A stretch of DNA of 64,000 bases from Polynucleobacter sp. CS-Odin-A6 (GTDB lineage Bacteria; Pseudomonadota; Gammaproteobacteria; Burkholderiales; Burkholderiaceae): the NCBI RefSeq assembly GCF_018882095.1, contig NZ_JACVPD010000001.1:62001-126000 (forward strand), written 5' to 3'. A program made the position numbers and the translations under genes. Below are positions 46,640 to 54,760 of the stretch, piece by piece. The first letter of the stretch is position 1. Each line of letters begins with the position of its first letter. The notes under the pieces were generated by a model. That model searched no databases. It worked only from the letters and a program-made list of their open reading frames with translations, and was not told the origin of the DNA.

Positions 46640-46754
46640 AACTGCTCTACAAAAAACCCAGTCTGCCCGTAATCGCAGATTGGGATTGATTCTTTTAAGT
46701 GTTGCTGCGGTTTTCTTTATCGGTATCGTTTTTAAGTGGAGCGTATTGAACTAA
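46623..46754 (+). CDS. Cytochrome oxidase small assembly protein (43 aa)
   Basis: This tiny gene starts inside the last codons of ctaD and ends 16 bp before ctaG. The product begins MLQESKTALQKTQSARNRRL, a basic cytosolic leader, and continues as one membrane helix (LGLILLSVAAVFFIGIVFKW). It matches the one-helix protein annotated at this place in other Burkholderiales oxidase clusters. Role in assembly is inferred from position. It is too short for most ORF length cut-offs. Confidence 0.82.
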   Translation: MLQESKTALQKTQSARNRRLGLILLSVAAVFFIGIVFKWSVLN

Positions 46755-46770
46755 TATTCAATCAATACTC

Positions 46771-47364
46771 ATGTCTGCTATTGCTTCCATCAACCGCCAA
46801 ATATTGCTGAAGTTACTGATTGCCTCAGTAATGATGTTTGGTTTCGGTTATGCATTAGTGCCAATGTATAAGGCCTTATGCGAAGTGACGGGTATCAACG
46901 TAATCACAAACAAGAATGATTATGGTATCCGAGCTTATAGCCCCAATAAAGTGGGTAATACTCAGGTGGATTACTCTCGCGTGGTGACAATTGAGTTTGA
47001 CTCTAATAGCCGCGGCCCATTTACATTCCGCCCTGTAAAGAATTATCTGGAAGTGCATCCAGGTGAAATGACGGAAATTGTGTATGAAGTCACTAACAAT
47101 ATGAGTCGCCCAGTAGAAGCCCAAGCTATTCCGAGTTACGCACCTAAAAGTGCCATGGAGTTTTTTACGAAATTAGAGTGCTTCTGTTTTCAGCAGCAAA
47201 CCCTGGCAGCTCATGAAGTTAAAAAAATGCCAGTGGTATTTGTGATTGATGCAGGCTTACCCGCTGATGTAAAAACCATTACTTTGTCCTATACATTTTT
47301 TGAGTTGGGTGTTGGTCAGCAACCAGCAGGCTCAACAACGCCTAAGTCGAAATCGGCATCATGA
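46771..47364 (+). CDS. ctaG: Cytochrome c oxidase copper-assembly protein CtaG (Cox11)
   Basis: This 197-residue protein delivers copper to the CuB site of subunit I. It has an N-terminal TM helix, a periplasmic immunoglobulin-like domain and the copper-binding motif FFTKLECFCFQQQTL. The ATG at 46771 has no clear Shine-Dalgarno. The stop overlaps the DUF2970 start by 4 bases, so these genes are coupled. Confidence 0.96.
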   Translation: MSAIASINRQILLKLLIASVMMFGFGYALVPMYKALCEVTGINVITNKNDYGIRAYSPNKVGNTQVDYSRVVTIEFDSNSRGPFTFRPVKNYLEVHPGEMTEIVYEVTNNMSRPVEAQAIPSYAPKSAMEFFTKLECFCFQQQTLAAHEVKKMPVVFVIDAGLPADVKTITLSYTFFELGVGQQPAGSTTPKSKSAS

Positions 47365-47555
47365 GTAAGAAAAATACTTTTATGCAATCCATGATCGCTG
47401 TCATGTGGGCTTTTTTGGGCGTGCGTAAGAAATCAGGATTGCAAGAAGATGTCGCTTCACTTAGTTTTGTCCACATTATTATTGCGGGAGTACTTGGTGC
47501 CTTAGTATTTATGGGCGCACTCCTTTTGATAGTTAAAGCAGTTGTTTCCCATTGA
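47361..47555 (+). CDS. DUF2970 small membrane protein
   Basis: This 64-residue protein begins MSKKNTFMQSMIAVMWAFLGV, where the DUF2970 motif is visible, and has one C-terminal membrane helix (HIIIAGVLGALVFMGALLLI). Genes of this family lie within or beside cytochrome oxidase clusters, as here, between ctaG and ctaE. The function is not known; an assembly role is inferred. Confidence 0.87.
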   Translation: MSKKNTFMQSMIAVMWAFLGVRKKSGLQEDVASLSFVHIIIAGVLGALVFMGALLLIVKAVVSH

Positions 47556-47584
47556 TTATTTTTTGATTGAATAGAGAGAATAAG

Positions 47585-48439
47585 ATGTCATCCAATTCAA
47601 CCCCCTACTATTTTGTCCCTGGACTATCTGGTCATCCCGCTGCAGCAGCATTAGGTTTACTTGCCTTCACGGCTGGTATGTCTGGTTGGGTAAATCATGC
47701 AGCCTGGGGCGGTCCTGTTACCGCAGCAGGTGTTCTTTGGGTTTTGTTTGTTCTGTATCAATGGTTTGGTGAGACTATCGCTGAATCCAATGCGGGCAAG
47801 AACGGCATTAACGTTGATATCTCCTATCGTTGGTCGATGGCCTGGTTCATCTTCTCCGAGATCATGTTCTTTGCTGCCTTCTTCTCAGCCTTGTTCTATG
47901 CCCGCAATATTGCAATGCCTTGGATGGGTGATGTGGAGAGCAAATTACTATGGCCTAACTTCACGGCTGTATGGCCTAATGATGGCCCTGCAGGCTTGGT
48001 CGAGAAATTCACAACCATGGGCCCATGGCCAATTCCGACTATTAACACCTTGCTACTCTTAAGCTCAGGCGTCACTGTGACTTATGCTCATCACGCGATT
48101 CGTGAAAATCACATGAAGCAGGCTATTTATGGCTTGGCCGCTACGGTAGCTCTGGGTCTGATCTTCTTAGGATTTCAGGTATATGAGTATTACCATGCTT
48201 ATCATGAGTTAAATTTAAAGTTAACTTCAGGCATTTACGGCTCCACCTTCTTTATGTTGACAGGCTTCCACGGCTTCCACGTCTTTCTGGGTGGCTTGAT
48301 GCTAGCAATTGTCTTGCGTCGGATGATTCGCGGTGACTTTACCGCTGAGAACCACTTTGCTTTTGAAGGTGCGGCCTGGTATTGGCATTTTGTGGATGTG
48401 GTCTGGCTTGGTCTCTATATTGCCGTCTACTGGATGTAA
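47585..48439 (+). CDS. ctaE: Cytochrome c oxidase subunit III
   Basis: The preferred start ATG 47585 gives 284 residues; a TTG at 47567 would add six. The protein is polytopic with SSNSTPYYFVPGLSGHPAAAA, SEIMFFAAFFSALFYARNI, GFHVFLGGLMLAIV and the late AWYWHFVDVVWLGLYIAVYW, all typical of subunit III. It ends the first block of oxidase genes, just before a terminator. Confidence 0.97.
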   Translation: MSSNSTPYYFVPGLSGHPAAAALGLLAFTAGMSGWVNHAAWGGPVTAAGVLWVLFVLYQWFGETIAESNAGKNGINVDISYRWSMAWFIFSEIMFFAAFFSALFYARNIAMPWMGDVESKLLWPNFTAVWPNDGPAGLVEKFTTMGPWPIPTINTLLLLSSGVTVTYAHHAIRENHMKQAIYGLAATVALGLIFLGFQVYEYYHAYHELNLKLTSGIYGSTFFMLTGFHGFHVFLGGLMLAIVLRRMIRGDFTAENHFAFEGAAWYWHFVDVVWLGLYIAVYWM

Positions 48440-48442
48440 CGA

Positions 48443-48470
48443 ATAAAAAATCGGGGCTTCATGCCCCGAT
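48443..48470 (-). terminator. Bidirectional terminator between ctaE and the twin-TM gene
   Basis: A perfect 8-bp stem ATCGGGGC/GCCCCGAT has a 5-base loop. The minus-strand side continues into a T run, giving a full terminator for the gene ending at 48504. The plus-strand side has only a CTAATTT tail. Confidence 0.82.
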
Positions 48471-48503
48471 CTAATTTAGATTGCTGCTTTTGCTGCGAAT
48501 AGC

Positions 48504-48716
48504 TTAGTTTGTTCCGACCCGGACTCCGGTAGCCTCAATCCAGCCAAAATAGTATGCAATGAGTATCCCAAGAAATAGCATTACAGAAAGACCGATTCGT
48601 AGCATTAATGAATAAACCATTCTTGAGCTACCGCCCTTATCTTTCATCATGAAATACAGCGCAGAGCCCAAACTCCCTACAATGAAGAGTAGTGCAACTG
48701 GAATAATCCATTTCAT
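48504..48716 (-). CDS. Twin transmembrane protein (DUF2909 type)
   Basis: This 70-residue protein has two membrane helices, MKWIIPVALLFIVGSLGSAL and a C-terminal LRIGLSVMLFLGILIAYYFGW, separated by MMKDKGGSSRMVYSLML. AAGGA lies 7 bases before the ATG. It is on the minus strand in the middle of an otherwise plus-strand oxidase locus, an arrangement common for this family in Burkholderiales. Function unknown. Confidence 0.87.
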   Translation of the reverse strand: MKWIIPVALLFIVGSLGSALYFMMKDKGGSSRMVYSLMLRIGLSVMLFLGILIAYYFGWIEATGVRVGTN

Positions 48717-48730
48717 CTTAAAGTCCTTAA

Positions 48731-49510
48731 TTGAATATTTTTTCTAGCTTAATTACAAGTCGTATGGTCGCTACTTTATCAGCCTTAGTAGTGATTGGTA
48801 TCGGTTGTAGTGCGGGTATTTGGCAATTAAACCGAGCAGAACAAAAAATACGCTTGGGTGAATCTCTGGCAATTAAGTTGGCGATGCCGATACTGAACGC
48901 GAATACTACAGATTTGTCCTTAGAGTTGGCTACAGAGCGCCGCATCACAGTGCGTGGACGCTTCCTAGTAGAAGAGGCAGTATGGCTTGAGAACAGACCA
49001 AGGCCGATTCCAGAGGGGATCGCTAATAGTGCACAGGCTGGTTTTTATTTAATGATGCCGCTGCTACTGGAGGATCAAAAAAAAGTGCTTTGGATTAATC
49101 GGGGTTGGGCTCCACGTAATAACCTTAATCGGGTGGAGTTGCCGCCAATTAGTACGCCAGAAAGTGCTGTAGTAATTGATGGAGTGGGTTTCTCACATCC
49201 TGGGAAGGTTTATGAGCTAGGGCAGCAGGCTGAGGTAATGAGTAAACCACGCATCGAGCAAAATTTTGATTTAAGTAAAGAAACCAAATTGCATTCTTGG
49301 AATCAACTCCCCTTTATTGTGAGGGAGTCTAGCTCTAATAAAAGTGATGGTTTAGTCAGAAATTGGCCCTTACCAACAAATGGTGTCGATCGCCATTATG
49401 CTTATGCCTTCCAGTGGTTTGCATTAGCCTTATCAGGATTCTTATTTTGGCTCATCACTGGGTTTCTGAAATATCGGCGAGAACGCGTTGTTAATGGAGA
49501 TAGAGTGTGA
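48731..49510 (+). CDS. SURF1-family oxidase assembly protein
   Basis: SURF1 proteins help insert haem a into subunit I. The frame opens with TTG 48731 (MNIFSSLITSRMVATLS, 259 residues); the ATG at 48764 is a shorter alternative. The family pattern is one TM helix followed by GIWQLNRAEQKIRLGE, a periplasmic domain with RGRFLVEEAVWLENRP and VLWINRGWAP, and a second TM (YAYAFQWFALALSGFLFWLI). Neither start has a Shine-Dalgarno. The stop overlaps the next GTG start. Confidence 0.88.
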   Translation: MNIFSSLITSRMVATLSALVVIGIGCSAGIWQLNRAEQKIRLGESLAIKLAMPILNANTTDLSLELATERRITVRGRFLVEEAVWLENRPRPIPEGIANSAQAGFYLMMPLLLEDQKKVLWINRGWAPRNNLNRVELPPISTPESAVVIDGVGFSHPGKVYELGQQAEVMSKPRIEQNFDLSKETKLHSWNQLPFIVRESSSNKSDGLVRNWPLPTNGVDRHYAYAFQWFALALSGFLFWLITGFLKYRRERVVNGDRV

Positions 49511-50166
49511 GTGATAAAGAGTTGTTAATTCCAGCTTCACAAATAGATGCATCTGCGATTAATGCGCGGACCCGACGTGGTCGTCTGCAGATGTTGTTCT
49601 TATTACTTGCATGCGCCTCGCCTGTCATTGCCTCCTATTTAGCTTATTACGTTTTTAAGCCCGAAGGTGCTAAGACAAACTTTGGAACATTGGTACAGCC
49701 AGTCCAAGAGATGAATGCTGCCTGGTTTGATATTCCATTTAATGGGAAGTGGACTTTATTAGTTGCGAGACCTGCGGGCGAGTGCACTGTTAAAGATGAA
49801 TCTTGTTTAGAAGCATTATTTTTAATGCGTCAATTACGTATTGCTGTGGGTCGAGAAAGTGGCCGTGTACAACTTGTTTGGGTCAATATCGATGGTAAGC
49901 CGGTGGATCCTGAGGTCTTGGCTGCTTATGACGAGCAAAAGGCTGGATTTAAAGTATTGCCATTGCCTGCAGATCCAAAATTAACTGCAGATTTTTTAGC
50001 TTGGCTTAATCAGGATGGAGCAGGTCAGAAGATTCAGTTGATTGATCCAAGTCCTGCCAAGATGATGGTCTTTCCGGTAACGAGCTCGCCTAAAGAATTT
50101 GGCAACATCAAAAAAGATCTTGAGAAACTATTACGCCTGAATCGTAGGGGCGAGAAACTGCAATGA
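49507..50166 (+). CDS. Membrane-anchored protein of the oxidase assembly locus, function unknown
   Basis: This 219-residue protein starts at a GTG overlapping the SURF1 stop and ends overlapping ctaA by 4 bases. It has one N-terminal TM (LFLLLACASPVIASYLAYYVF) and a periplasmic domain that resembles a SCO/thioredoxin fold in outline (NGKWTLLVARPAGECTVKDESC, a strand-loop with two Cys seven residues apart) but lacks a CxxxC. It is probably an oxidase biogenesis factor by context only. Confidence 0.78.
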   Translation: MSDKELLIPASQIDASAINARTRRGRLQMLFLLLACASPVIASYLAYYVFKPEGAKTNFGTLVQPVQEMNAAWFDIPFNGKWTLLVARPAGECTVKDESCLEALFLMRQLRIAVGRESGRVQLVWVNIDGKPVDPEVLAAYDEQKAGFKVLPLPADPKLTADFLAWLNQDGAGQKIQLIDPSPAKMMVFPVTSSPKEFGNIKKDLEKLLRLNRRGEKLQ

Positions 50167-51290
50167 GCAGTCTCTTACTATTCGGTGAGCTTGCTGCAAT
50201 TGCTCTGATTTTTGCTGGCCTTCCTTTGCTCTACCTATGGACAAGGCCAGGCTATAACTTTTTCCAAAAGCTCAATTGGGTATTGGTCTTCATCACCTTT
50301 GATCTGATTGTATTTGGTGCTTTTACTCGCTTAACCGACTCCGGTCTAGGTTGTCCTGATTGGCCAGGCTGTTATGGCACCTCAAATCCGTGGCATGCAC
50401 TGGGAGAGATCAATCTGGCTGAAGCGGCAATGCCTACTGGTCCAGTCACAGTCATTAAGGCTTGGATCGAAATGATCCACCGCTATTTAGCAATGACGGT
50501 AGGTGCCTTGATTTTGATTCAGGTGGGCTTTGCCTGGACTAAAGTGAGTCGTTTAGGTAAAGCACCTTTGATGGGCAGTTTGGGTTTGTTGATCTTGGTT
50601 TGTGCGCAAGGTGCTTTTGGTGCCTGGACAGTCACTCTGAAGTTGCAACCGATTATTGTCACCATCCACTTAATGCTTGCATTAGTTCTATTGGCTTGCT
50701 TAACAGCGTATGCGCAGCATACTTGGCAAGATCCATCTTCTTCAGTGCGACAGTTGCAATTGCAACCACTGTCTGCGAAGTTCTTCTTATTGGCTTCTGT
50801 TGTTTTGGCTACCCAAATCTTTTTAGGTGCGTGGGTCAGCACAAATTACGCTGTGCTGGCCTGCCCTGATTTTCCGACTTGTATGGGTTCTCTCTGGCCA
50901 GAGACGGCCTGGCAAGAAGGTTTTTCATTATGGCGAGCACTAGGCATGAATGCGCAAGGTGAATTTATTTCTCCAGTAGCCTTGCAAACTATTCATTGGG
51001 CACACCGCGTCTTTGCAATCCTGGTTTTGATCGTTCTAGGCAGCTTCGCTATTAGTGTATTGAAAGTGAGTAATCCCGCTTTGTCACAGATGTCTCGTTT
51101 TGCAAAATTATTATTAGCGCTTCTAGTTCTACAGCTGTTGACTGGCATCTCCAATGTGGTTTTTCAATGGCCGCTAGCAGCTGCCCTCATGCATACTGGA
51201 GGTTCTGCTGCATTGGTTTTTTGCTTAGTGAGACTAAGTCAATGGGCCTCTTGGAGCCCCTCCATTCCTATGAAGATGGCTAAATCATGA
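50163..51290 (+). CDS. ctaA: Haem A synthase (CtaA/COX15)
   Basis: This 375-residue inner-membrane enzyme oxidises the methyl of haem O to the formyl of haem A. About eight TM helices are visible, with the COX15 motifs [40 protein letters not shown] (haem His), a second SLWPETAW and the later [10 protein letters not shown]. It follows SURF1 and the unknown gene with 4-base overlaps and is coupled to ctaB. Confidence 0.96.
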   Translation: MSSLLLFGELAAIALIFAGLPLLYLWTRPGYNFFQKLNWVLVFITFDLIVFGAFTRLTDSGLGCPDWPGCYGTSNPWHALGEINLAEAAMPTGPVTVIKAWIEMIHRYLAMTVGALILIQVGFAWTKVSRLGKAPLMGSLGLLILVCAQGAFGAWTVTLKLQPIIVTIHLMLALVLLACLTAYAQHTWQDPSSSVRQLQLQPLSAKFFLLASVVLATQIFLGAWVSTNYAVLACPDFPTCMGSLWPETAWQEGFSLWRALGMNAQGEFISPVALQTIHWAHRVFAILVLIVLGSFAISVLKVSNPALSQMSRFAKLLLALLVLQLLTGISNVVFQWPLAAALMHTGGSAALVFCLVRLSQWASWSPSIPMKMAKS

Positions 51291-52180
51291 GTAAATCCAT
51301 ATCCTCTGTTCCTGGGTCTATGCCACGCTGGCGCCAGTATTGGGTGTTGACTAAACCACGCGTCACTCAGCTCGCTGTTTTTTGTGCCGTCATTGGGATG
51401 TTCTTGGCAACGCCAGGAATGGTTCCTTATCCTGTACTAATTGGCGGTGTTGTAGGCATTTGGCTTTTAGCGGGTGCAGCCTTTGCAATGAACTGCTTGA
51501 TTGAGCAGGCAGTAGATGCCAAGATGAAGCGGACTTCGTGGAGGCCATCTGCTACTGGTGAGGTCACCCCCGTGCACATTACTATTTTTTCAATGTTGAT
51601 TGGTAGTGCAGGCGCAGTCATTTTGTGGGTTTTCTGTAATCCATTGACGATGTGGCTCACTGTTGCAACCTTTGTTGGTTATGCGGTGATCTACACCTGG
51701 CTTCTAAAGCCTGCAACTCCTCAGAACATTGTGATTGGTGGCCTCTCTGGCGCAATGCCCCCTGCTTTGGGTTGGGCGGCCGTAACTAATACCGTCTCTC
51801 CTGAAGCATGGCTTTTAGTGCTCATCATTTTTGTTTGGACTCCTCCACACTTTTGGGCGCTAGCTTTATATCGCCGTGATGATTATGTGCAAAGTGGATT
51901 GCCGATGTTGCCAGTGACGCATGGTGAGCGTTTTACGCTGCTCAATATTTTGTTGTACACCTTGATCTTGATTGCTGCGACATTACTTCCCTATATATAC
52001 GGCATGAGTGGCTTGGTATATTTAATTTCCGCCATTATTCTGGGCTTGATATTTTTGGCCTATGTGATTGCTTTATTTATTTCTTATAGTGATGCACTAG
52101 CGAAAAAGACATTTAAGTTTTCTATTACCTATTTATCGCTACTGTTTGTAGTGCTGTTAATAGACCATTACTTCATTTGA
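51287..52180 (+). CDS. ctaB: Protohaem IX farnesyltransferase (haem O synthase)
   Basis: This 297-residue UbiA-superfamily membrane prenyltransferase converts haem B to haem O. The prenyl-diphosphate motifs [20 protein letters not shown] and the later [19 protein letters not shown] are present. It acts just before CtaA in haem A synthesis and is encoded just after it. Confidence 0.97.
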   Translation: MSKSISSVPGSMPRWRQYWVLTKPRVTQLAVFCAVIGMFLATPGMVPYPVLIGGVVGIWLLAGAAFAMNCLIEQAVDAKMKRTSWRPSATGEVTPVHITIFSMLIGSAGAVILWVFCNPLTMWLTVATFVGYAVIYTWLLKPATPQNIVIGGLSGAMPPALGWAAVTNTVSPEAWLLVLIIFVWTPPHFWALALYRRDDYVQSGLPMLPVTHGERFTLLNILLYTLILIAATLLPYIYGMSGLVYLISAIILGLIFLAYVIALFISYSDALAKKTFKFSITYLSLLFVVLLIDHYFI

Positions 52181-52187
52181 GATCAAC

Positions 52188-52793
52188 ATGAATTTATCAA
52201 CCTTGAGCATTCGTGCTGCCCGCATCTTGATGTTGTCATTATTGGTTTTGACTGTTTTGGCTTGCAGCCCAAAGCCCAGTTTTAATAATGTGGATATCAC
52301 GGGTGGCAAGGCATTTGGTACCGACTTCAGTTTGCTTGATCCCGATGGCAAGGTGAGAACCTTAGCTGACTTTAAAGGTAAAGCAGTCATCATGTTCTTC
52401 GGTTATACCCAGTGCCCAGATATTTGCCCTACGACGCTCACAGAAATGCAGCAGGTCATGACTTTATTGGGTCCACAGGCCAATCAGGTGCAGGTTTTAT
52501 TTGTGACGGTGGATCCTAATCGTGATACTGCAGCAATACTCAAACAGTATGTTCCCGCATTTGATGCCCGTTTTTTGGGTTTGCGTCCAGCGGATGAAGC
52601 GGCTCTAGAGAAAGTGGCTAAGGACTTCAAGATCTATTACAAGAAAGTGCCTGGTATCAGCTCTGGTTCATATACCATGGATCACACAGCAGGAAGTTAT
52701 GTCTTTGATCCAGAGGGAAATCTACGCTTGTACATCAAGCATGCGCAAGGCCCAGAGGCCTTGGCGCACGATCTCAAAGCATTGCTGAAATAA
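52188..52793 (+). CDS. SCO1/SenC copper chaperone
   Basis: This 201-residue membrane-anchored thioredoxin-fold protein carries copper to the CuA site of subunit II. It has a lipoprotein-like N-terminus (LLVLTVLACSP), the copper Cys76-x3-Cys80 in FFGYTQCPDICPTTL, and the late His in YTMDHTAGSYVFDPEG. It ends the oxidase biogenesis block, 2 bp from the convergent rpoH. Confidence 0.94.
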   Translation: MNLSTLSIRAARILMLSLLVLTVLACSPKPSFNNVDITGGKAFGTDFSLLDPDGKVRTLADFKGKAVIMFFGYTQCPDICPTTLTEMQQVMTLLGPQANQVQVLFVTVDPNRDTAAILKQYVPAFDARFLGLRPADEAALEKVAKDFKIYYKKVPGISSGSYTMDHTAGSYVFDPEGNLRLYIKHAQGPEALAHDLKALLK

Positions 52794-52795
52794 AG

Positions 52796-53737
52796 TTAGG
52801 CGCCTTGAGCTTGAAGAAGTCCGCGCATTTTTTTGAGAGCAGCAGTCTCAATTTGGCGAACACGTTCTGCTGAAATACCATACTCACTAGCGAGATCATG
52901 TAAGGTTTTGGTACCGTTGCCCTCTGCGTCCATCGCCAACCAGCGTGATTGCACAATGTTACGGCTGCGATCATCCAAAGCCATGAGTGCTCGATCAAGC
53001 TGAGGACCATGTAATGCATCCGTTGCAGCTGCAGCCATTTTCTGAGTGGGCTCTTGGCTGTTATCAGCCAACCATTGAATCGGTGCATAAGCTGACTCAT
53101 TGTCATTGTCATCGCCCTCTAAGGCAACATCGCCACCAGCAAGCCGCATTTCCATTTCCTTCACATCAGACCCTTTGACATCAAGAGCCTTTGCTAAGGC
53201 TTCGACTTCACTTGGAGTCAGTGCGCTGAGTGTAGGTTTGTTGCTACGCAAATTAAAGAATAATTTACGCTGGGCTTTAGTGGTGGCTACTTTTACTAAA
53301 CGCCAATTCTTGAGAATGTACTCGTGAATGTCCGCCTTAATCCAGTGGATTGCATAAGAGACTAAGCGCGCACCTTGACTAGGGTCATAGCGTTTAACCG
53401 CCTTCATGAGGCCAATATTGCCTTCTTGAATTAAATCCGCATGGGGAATGCCATAGCCAAGATATTGGCGTGCAACTGACACCACTAAACGTAGATGCGA
53501 GAGAACTAACGTTTTAGCAGCGTCGACATTTTCAGTGCGACGAAATTCCTGCGCGAGATGCAGTTCTTCTGCAGCGCTCAGCATAGGTACGCGATTGACG
53601 TACGAGATATAAGAGTCGAGCGTGCCAACCCCAAGGGAAGGCAGCATCGGAAAGGCAAGCGAAGCCGCGGCAGTCTGCGCTGCCGGCAATGTTTGCCTTG
53701 CTTGCAATTGCGGTTTGTATGCTTTCTTTTGAACCAT
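52796..53737 (-). CDS. rpoH: RNA polymerase heat-shock sigma factor sigma-32
   Basis: This 313-residue sigma factor directs transcription of heat-shock genes. Region 2 (VARQYLGYGIPHADLIQEGN, AIHWIKADIHEYIL), the RpoH box core QRKLFFNLR and region 4 helix-turn-helix (DLASEYGISAERVRQIE) are present. An acidic insertion (GGDVALEGDDNDNES) lies between. The start has an AT-rich leader without a Shine-Dalgarno. A CIRCE operator covers its promoter. Confidence 0.96.
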   Translation of the reverse strand: MVQKKAYKPQLQARQTLPAAQTAAASLAFPMLPSLGVGTLDSYISYVNRVPMLSAAEELHLAQEFRRTENVDAAKTLVLSHLRLVVSVARQYLGYGIPHADLIQEGNIGLMKAVKRYDPSQGARLVSYAIHWIKADIHEYILKNWRLVKVATTKAQRKLFFNLRSNKPTLSALTPSEVEALAKALDVKGSDVKEMEMRLAGGDVALEGDDNDNESAYAPIQWLADNSQEPTQKMAAAATDALHGPQLDRALMALDDRSRNIVQSRWLAMDAEGNGTKTLHDLASEYGISAERVRQIETAALKKMRGLLQAQGA

Positions 53738-53771
53738 TTTTTTATTTAATTTTAGGTGTTTATAGAGTTCT

Positions 53772-53801
53772 ATTTTAGCACTCTTGTCAAGAGAGTGCCA
53801 A
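53772..53801 (-). promoter_or_regulatory. CIRCE (HrcA) operator over the rpoH promoter
   Basis: TTAGCACTC-N9-GAGTGCCAA occupies 53775-53801 and differs from the CIRCE consensus TTAGCACTC-N9-GAGTGCTAA at one base. On the minus strand a -35 TTGGCA (53801-53796) and a -10 TAAAAT (53777-53772), 18 bases apart, lie at its two ends, so repressor binding would block the promoter. Confidence 0.8.
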
Positions 53802-53829
53802 CAGTTTTTTAACTCTATAACTATCTGAT

Positions 53830-54720
53830 TTAATTGAATAATTCTGAGGAATATTGGGCTGCAGTAAAGGGCGCTAAATCGTCAATTCCCTCTCCTTTAC
53901 CCAGGGCTAAAACCGCTGGTTTTGGGCCATTATTTAAGGTGTGGGCAAGAGCGCAAATCACTCCCCCCTTGGCGGTGCCATCCAGTTTTGTAATGATCAA
54001 TGCAGTTAGCCCTAAAGCAGTATGAAAGGCCTTCACTTGGCTTAAGCCGTTTTGACCAGTATTGCCATCAAGCACCAATAAAGTCTGGTGAGGCGCTCCA
54101 GGAAGAGCCTTGCCAATGACTCTTTTAACCTTTTTGAGTTCTTCCATCAAATGGTCTTGGGTGGCCAATCGTCCGGCGGTATCAATAATCAGAATGTCAC
54201 TCTTCCGAGAAATCGCTGCATGAATGGCATCGTGCGCTACTGCTGCAGCATCGCCACTCTCTTGCATGATGACGTCTACCTGGTTACGCCCACCCCACTC
54301 AAGCAGCTGATTACGGGCTGCCGCCCTAAACGTATCTCCTGCCGCTAGAAGAACAGATTTACCTTGAGACTGAAAGAGGCGGCAAAGCTTGCCGATGGTG
54401 GTGGTCTTGCCAGCCCCATTGACGCCAATCACCAGCCAAATCTCAGGCATCGTTTTTTGTTCGTGCACATATAAAGGGTTAGGAATCGGCTCTAAAGGCA
54501 GCAATAGAGCGGTAACCTCTTGAATCATGAGTTTTTGGAGATCTTCTGGGCTATTGGCTTTTTCAGCTTTAGCAGCCTTGCGAAGTTTGCCCATCAGTTG
54601 CTCAGTCGTAGGCAGGCCCACATCACTGAGGATGAGGGATTCTTCTAGAGCATCAAACCAAGCTTCATCAGTCTGATTGGATTTAAAGAGGGATCCGAGG
54701 GTTTTACGTAGGCTGAACAT
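53830..54720 (-). CDS. ftsY: Signal recognition particle receptor FtsY
   Basis: This 296-residue GTPase is the SRP receptor for co-translational membrane insertion. The NG domain is complete: GVNGAGKTTTIGKLCRLF (P-loop), DTFRAAARNQLLEW, DTAGRLATQDHLM and ITKLDGTAKGG. It lacks the long acidic A domain of E. coli FtsY and starts almost directly at the N domain, as in many bacteria. It is encoded upstream of rpoH on the same strand. Confidence 0.96.
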   Translation of the reverse strand: MFSLRKTLGSLFKSNQTDEAWFDALEESLILSDVGLPTTEQLMGKLRKAAKAEKANSPEDLQKLMIQEVTALLLPLEPIPNPLYVHEQKTMPEIWLVIGVNGAGKTTTIGKLCRLFQSQGKSVLLAAGDTFRAAARNQLLEWGGRNQVDVIMQESGDAAAVAHDAIHAAISRKSDILIIDTAGRLATQDHLMEELKKVKRVIGKALPGAPHQTLLVLDGNTGQNGLSQVKAFHTALGLTALIITKLDGTAKGGVICALAHTLNNGPKPAVLALGKGEGIDDLAPFTAAQYSSELFN

Positions 54721-54760
54721 AATCGATACAATTTAATTTTTGGTATAGGTGATCTTACAG

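Noticed and set aside
53830..54720. Truncated ftsY pseudogene
   Set aside because: The acidic A domain is missing but the NG GTPase core is complete, and short FtsY forms are common and functional.
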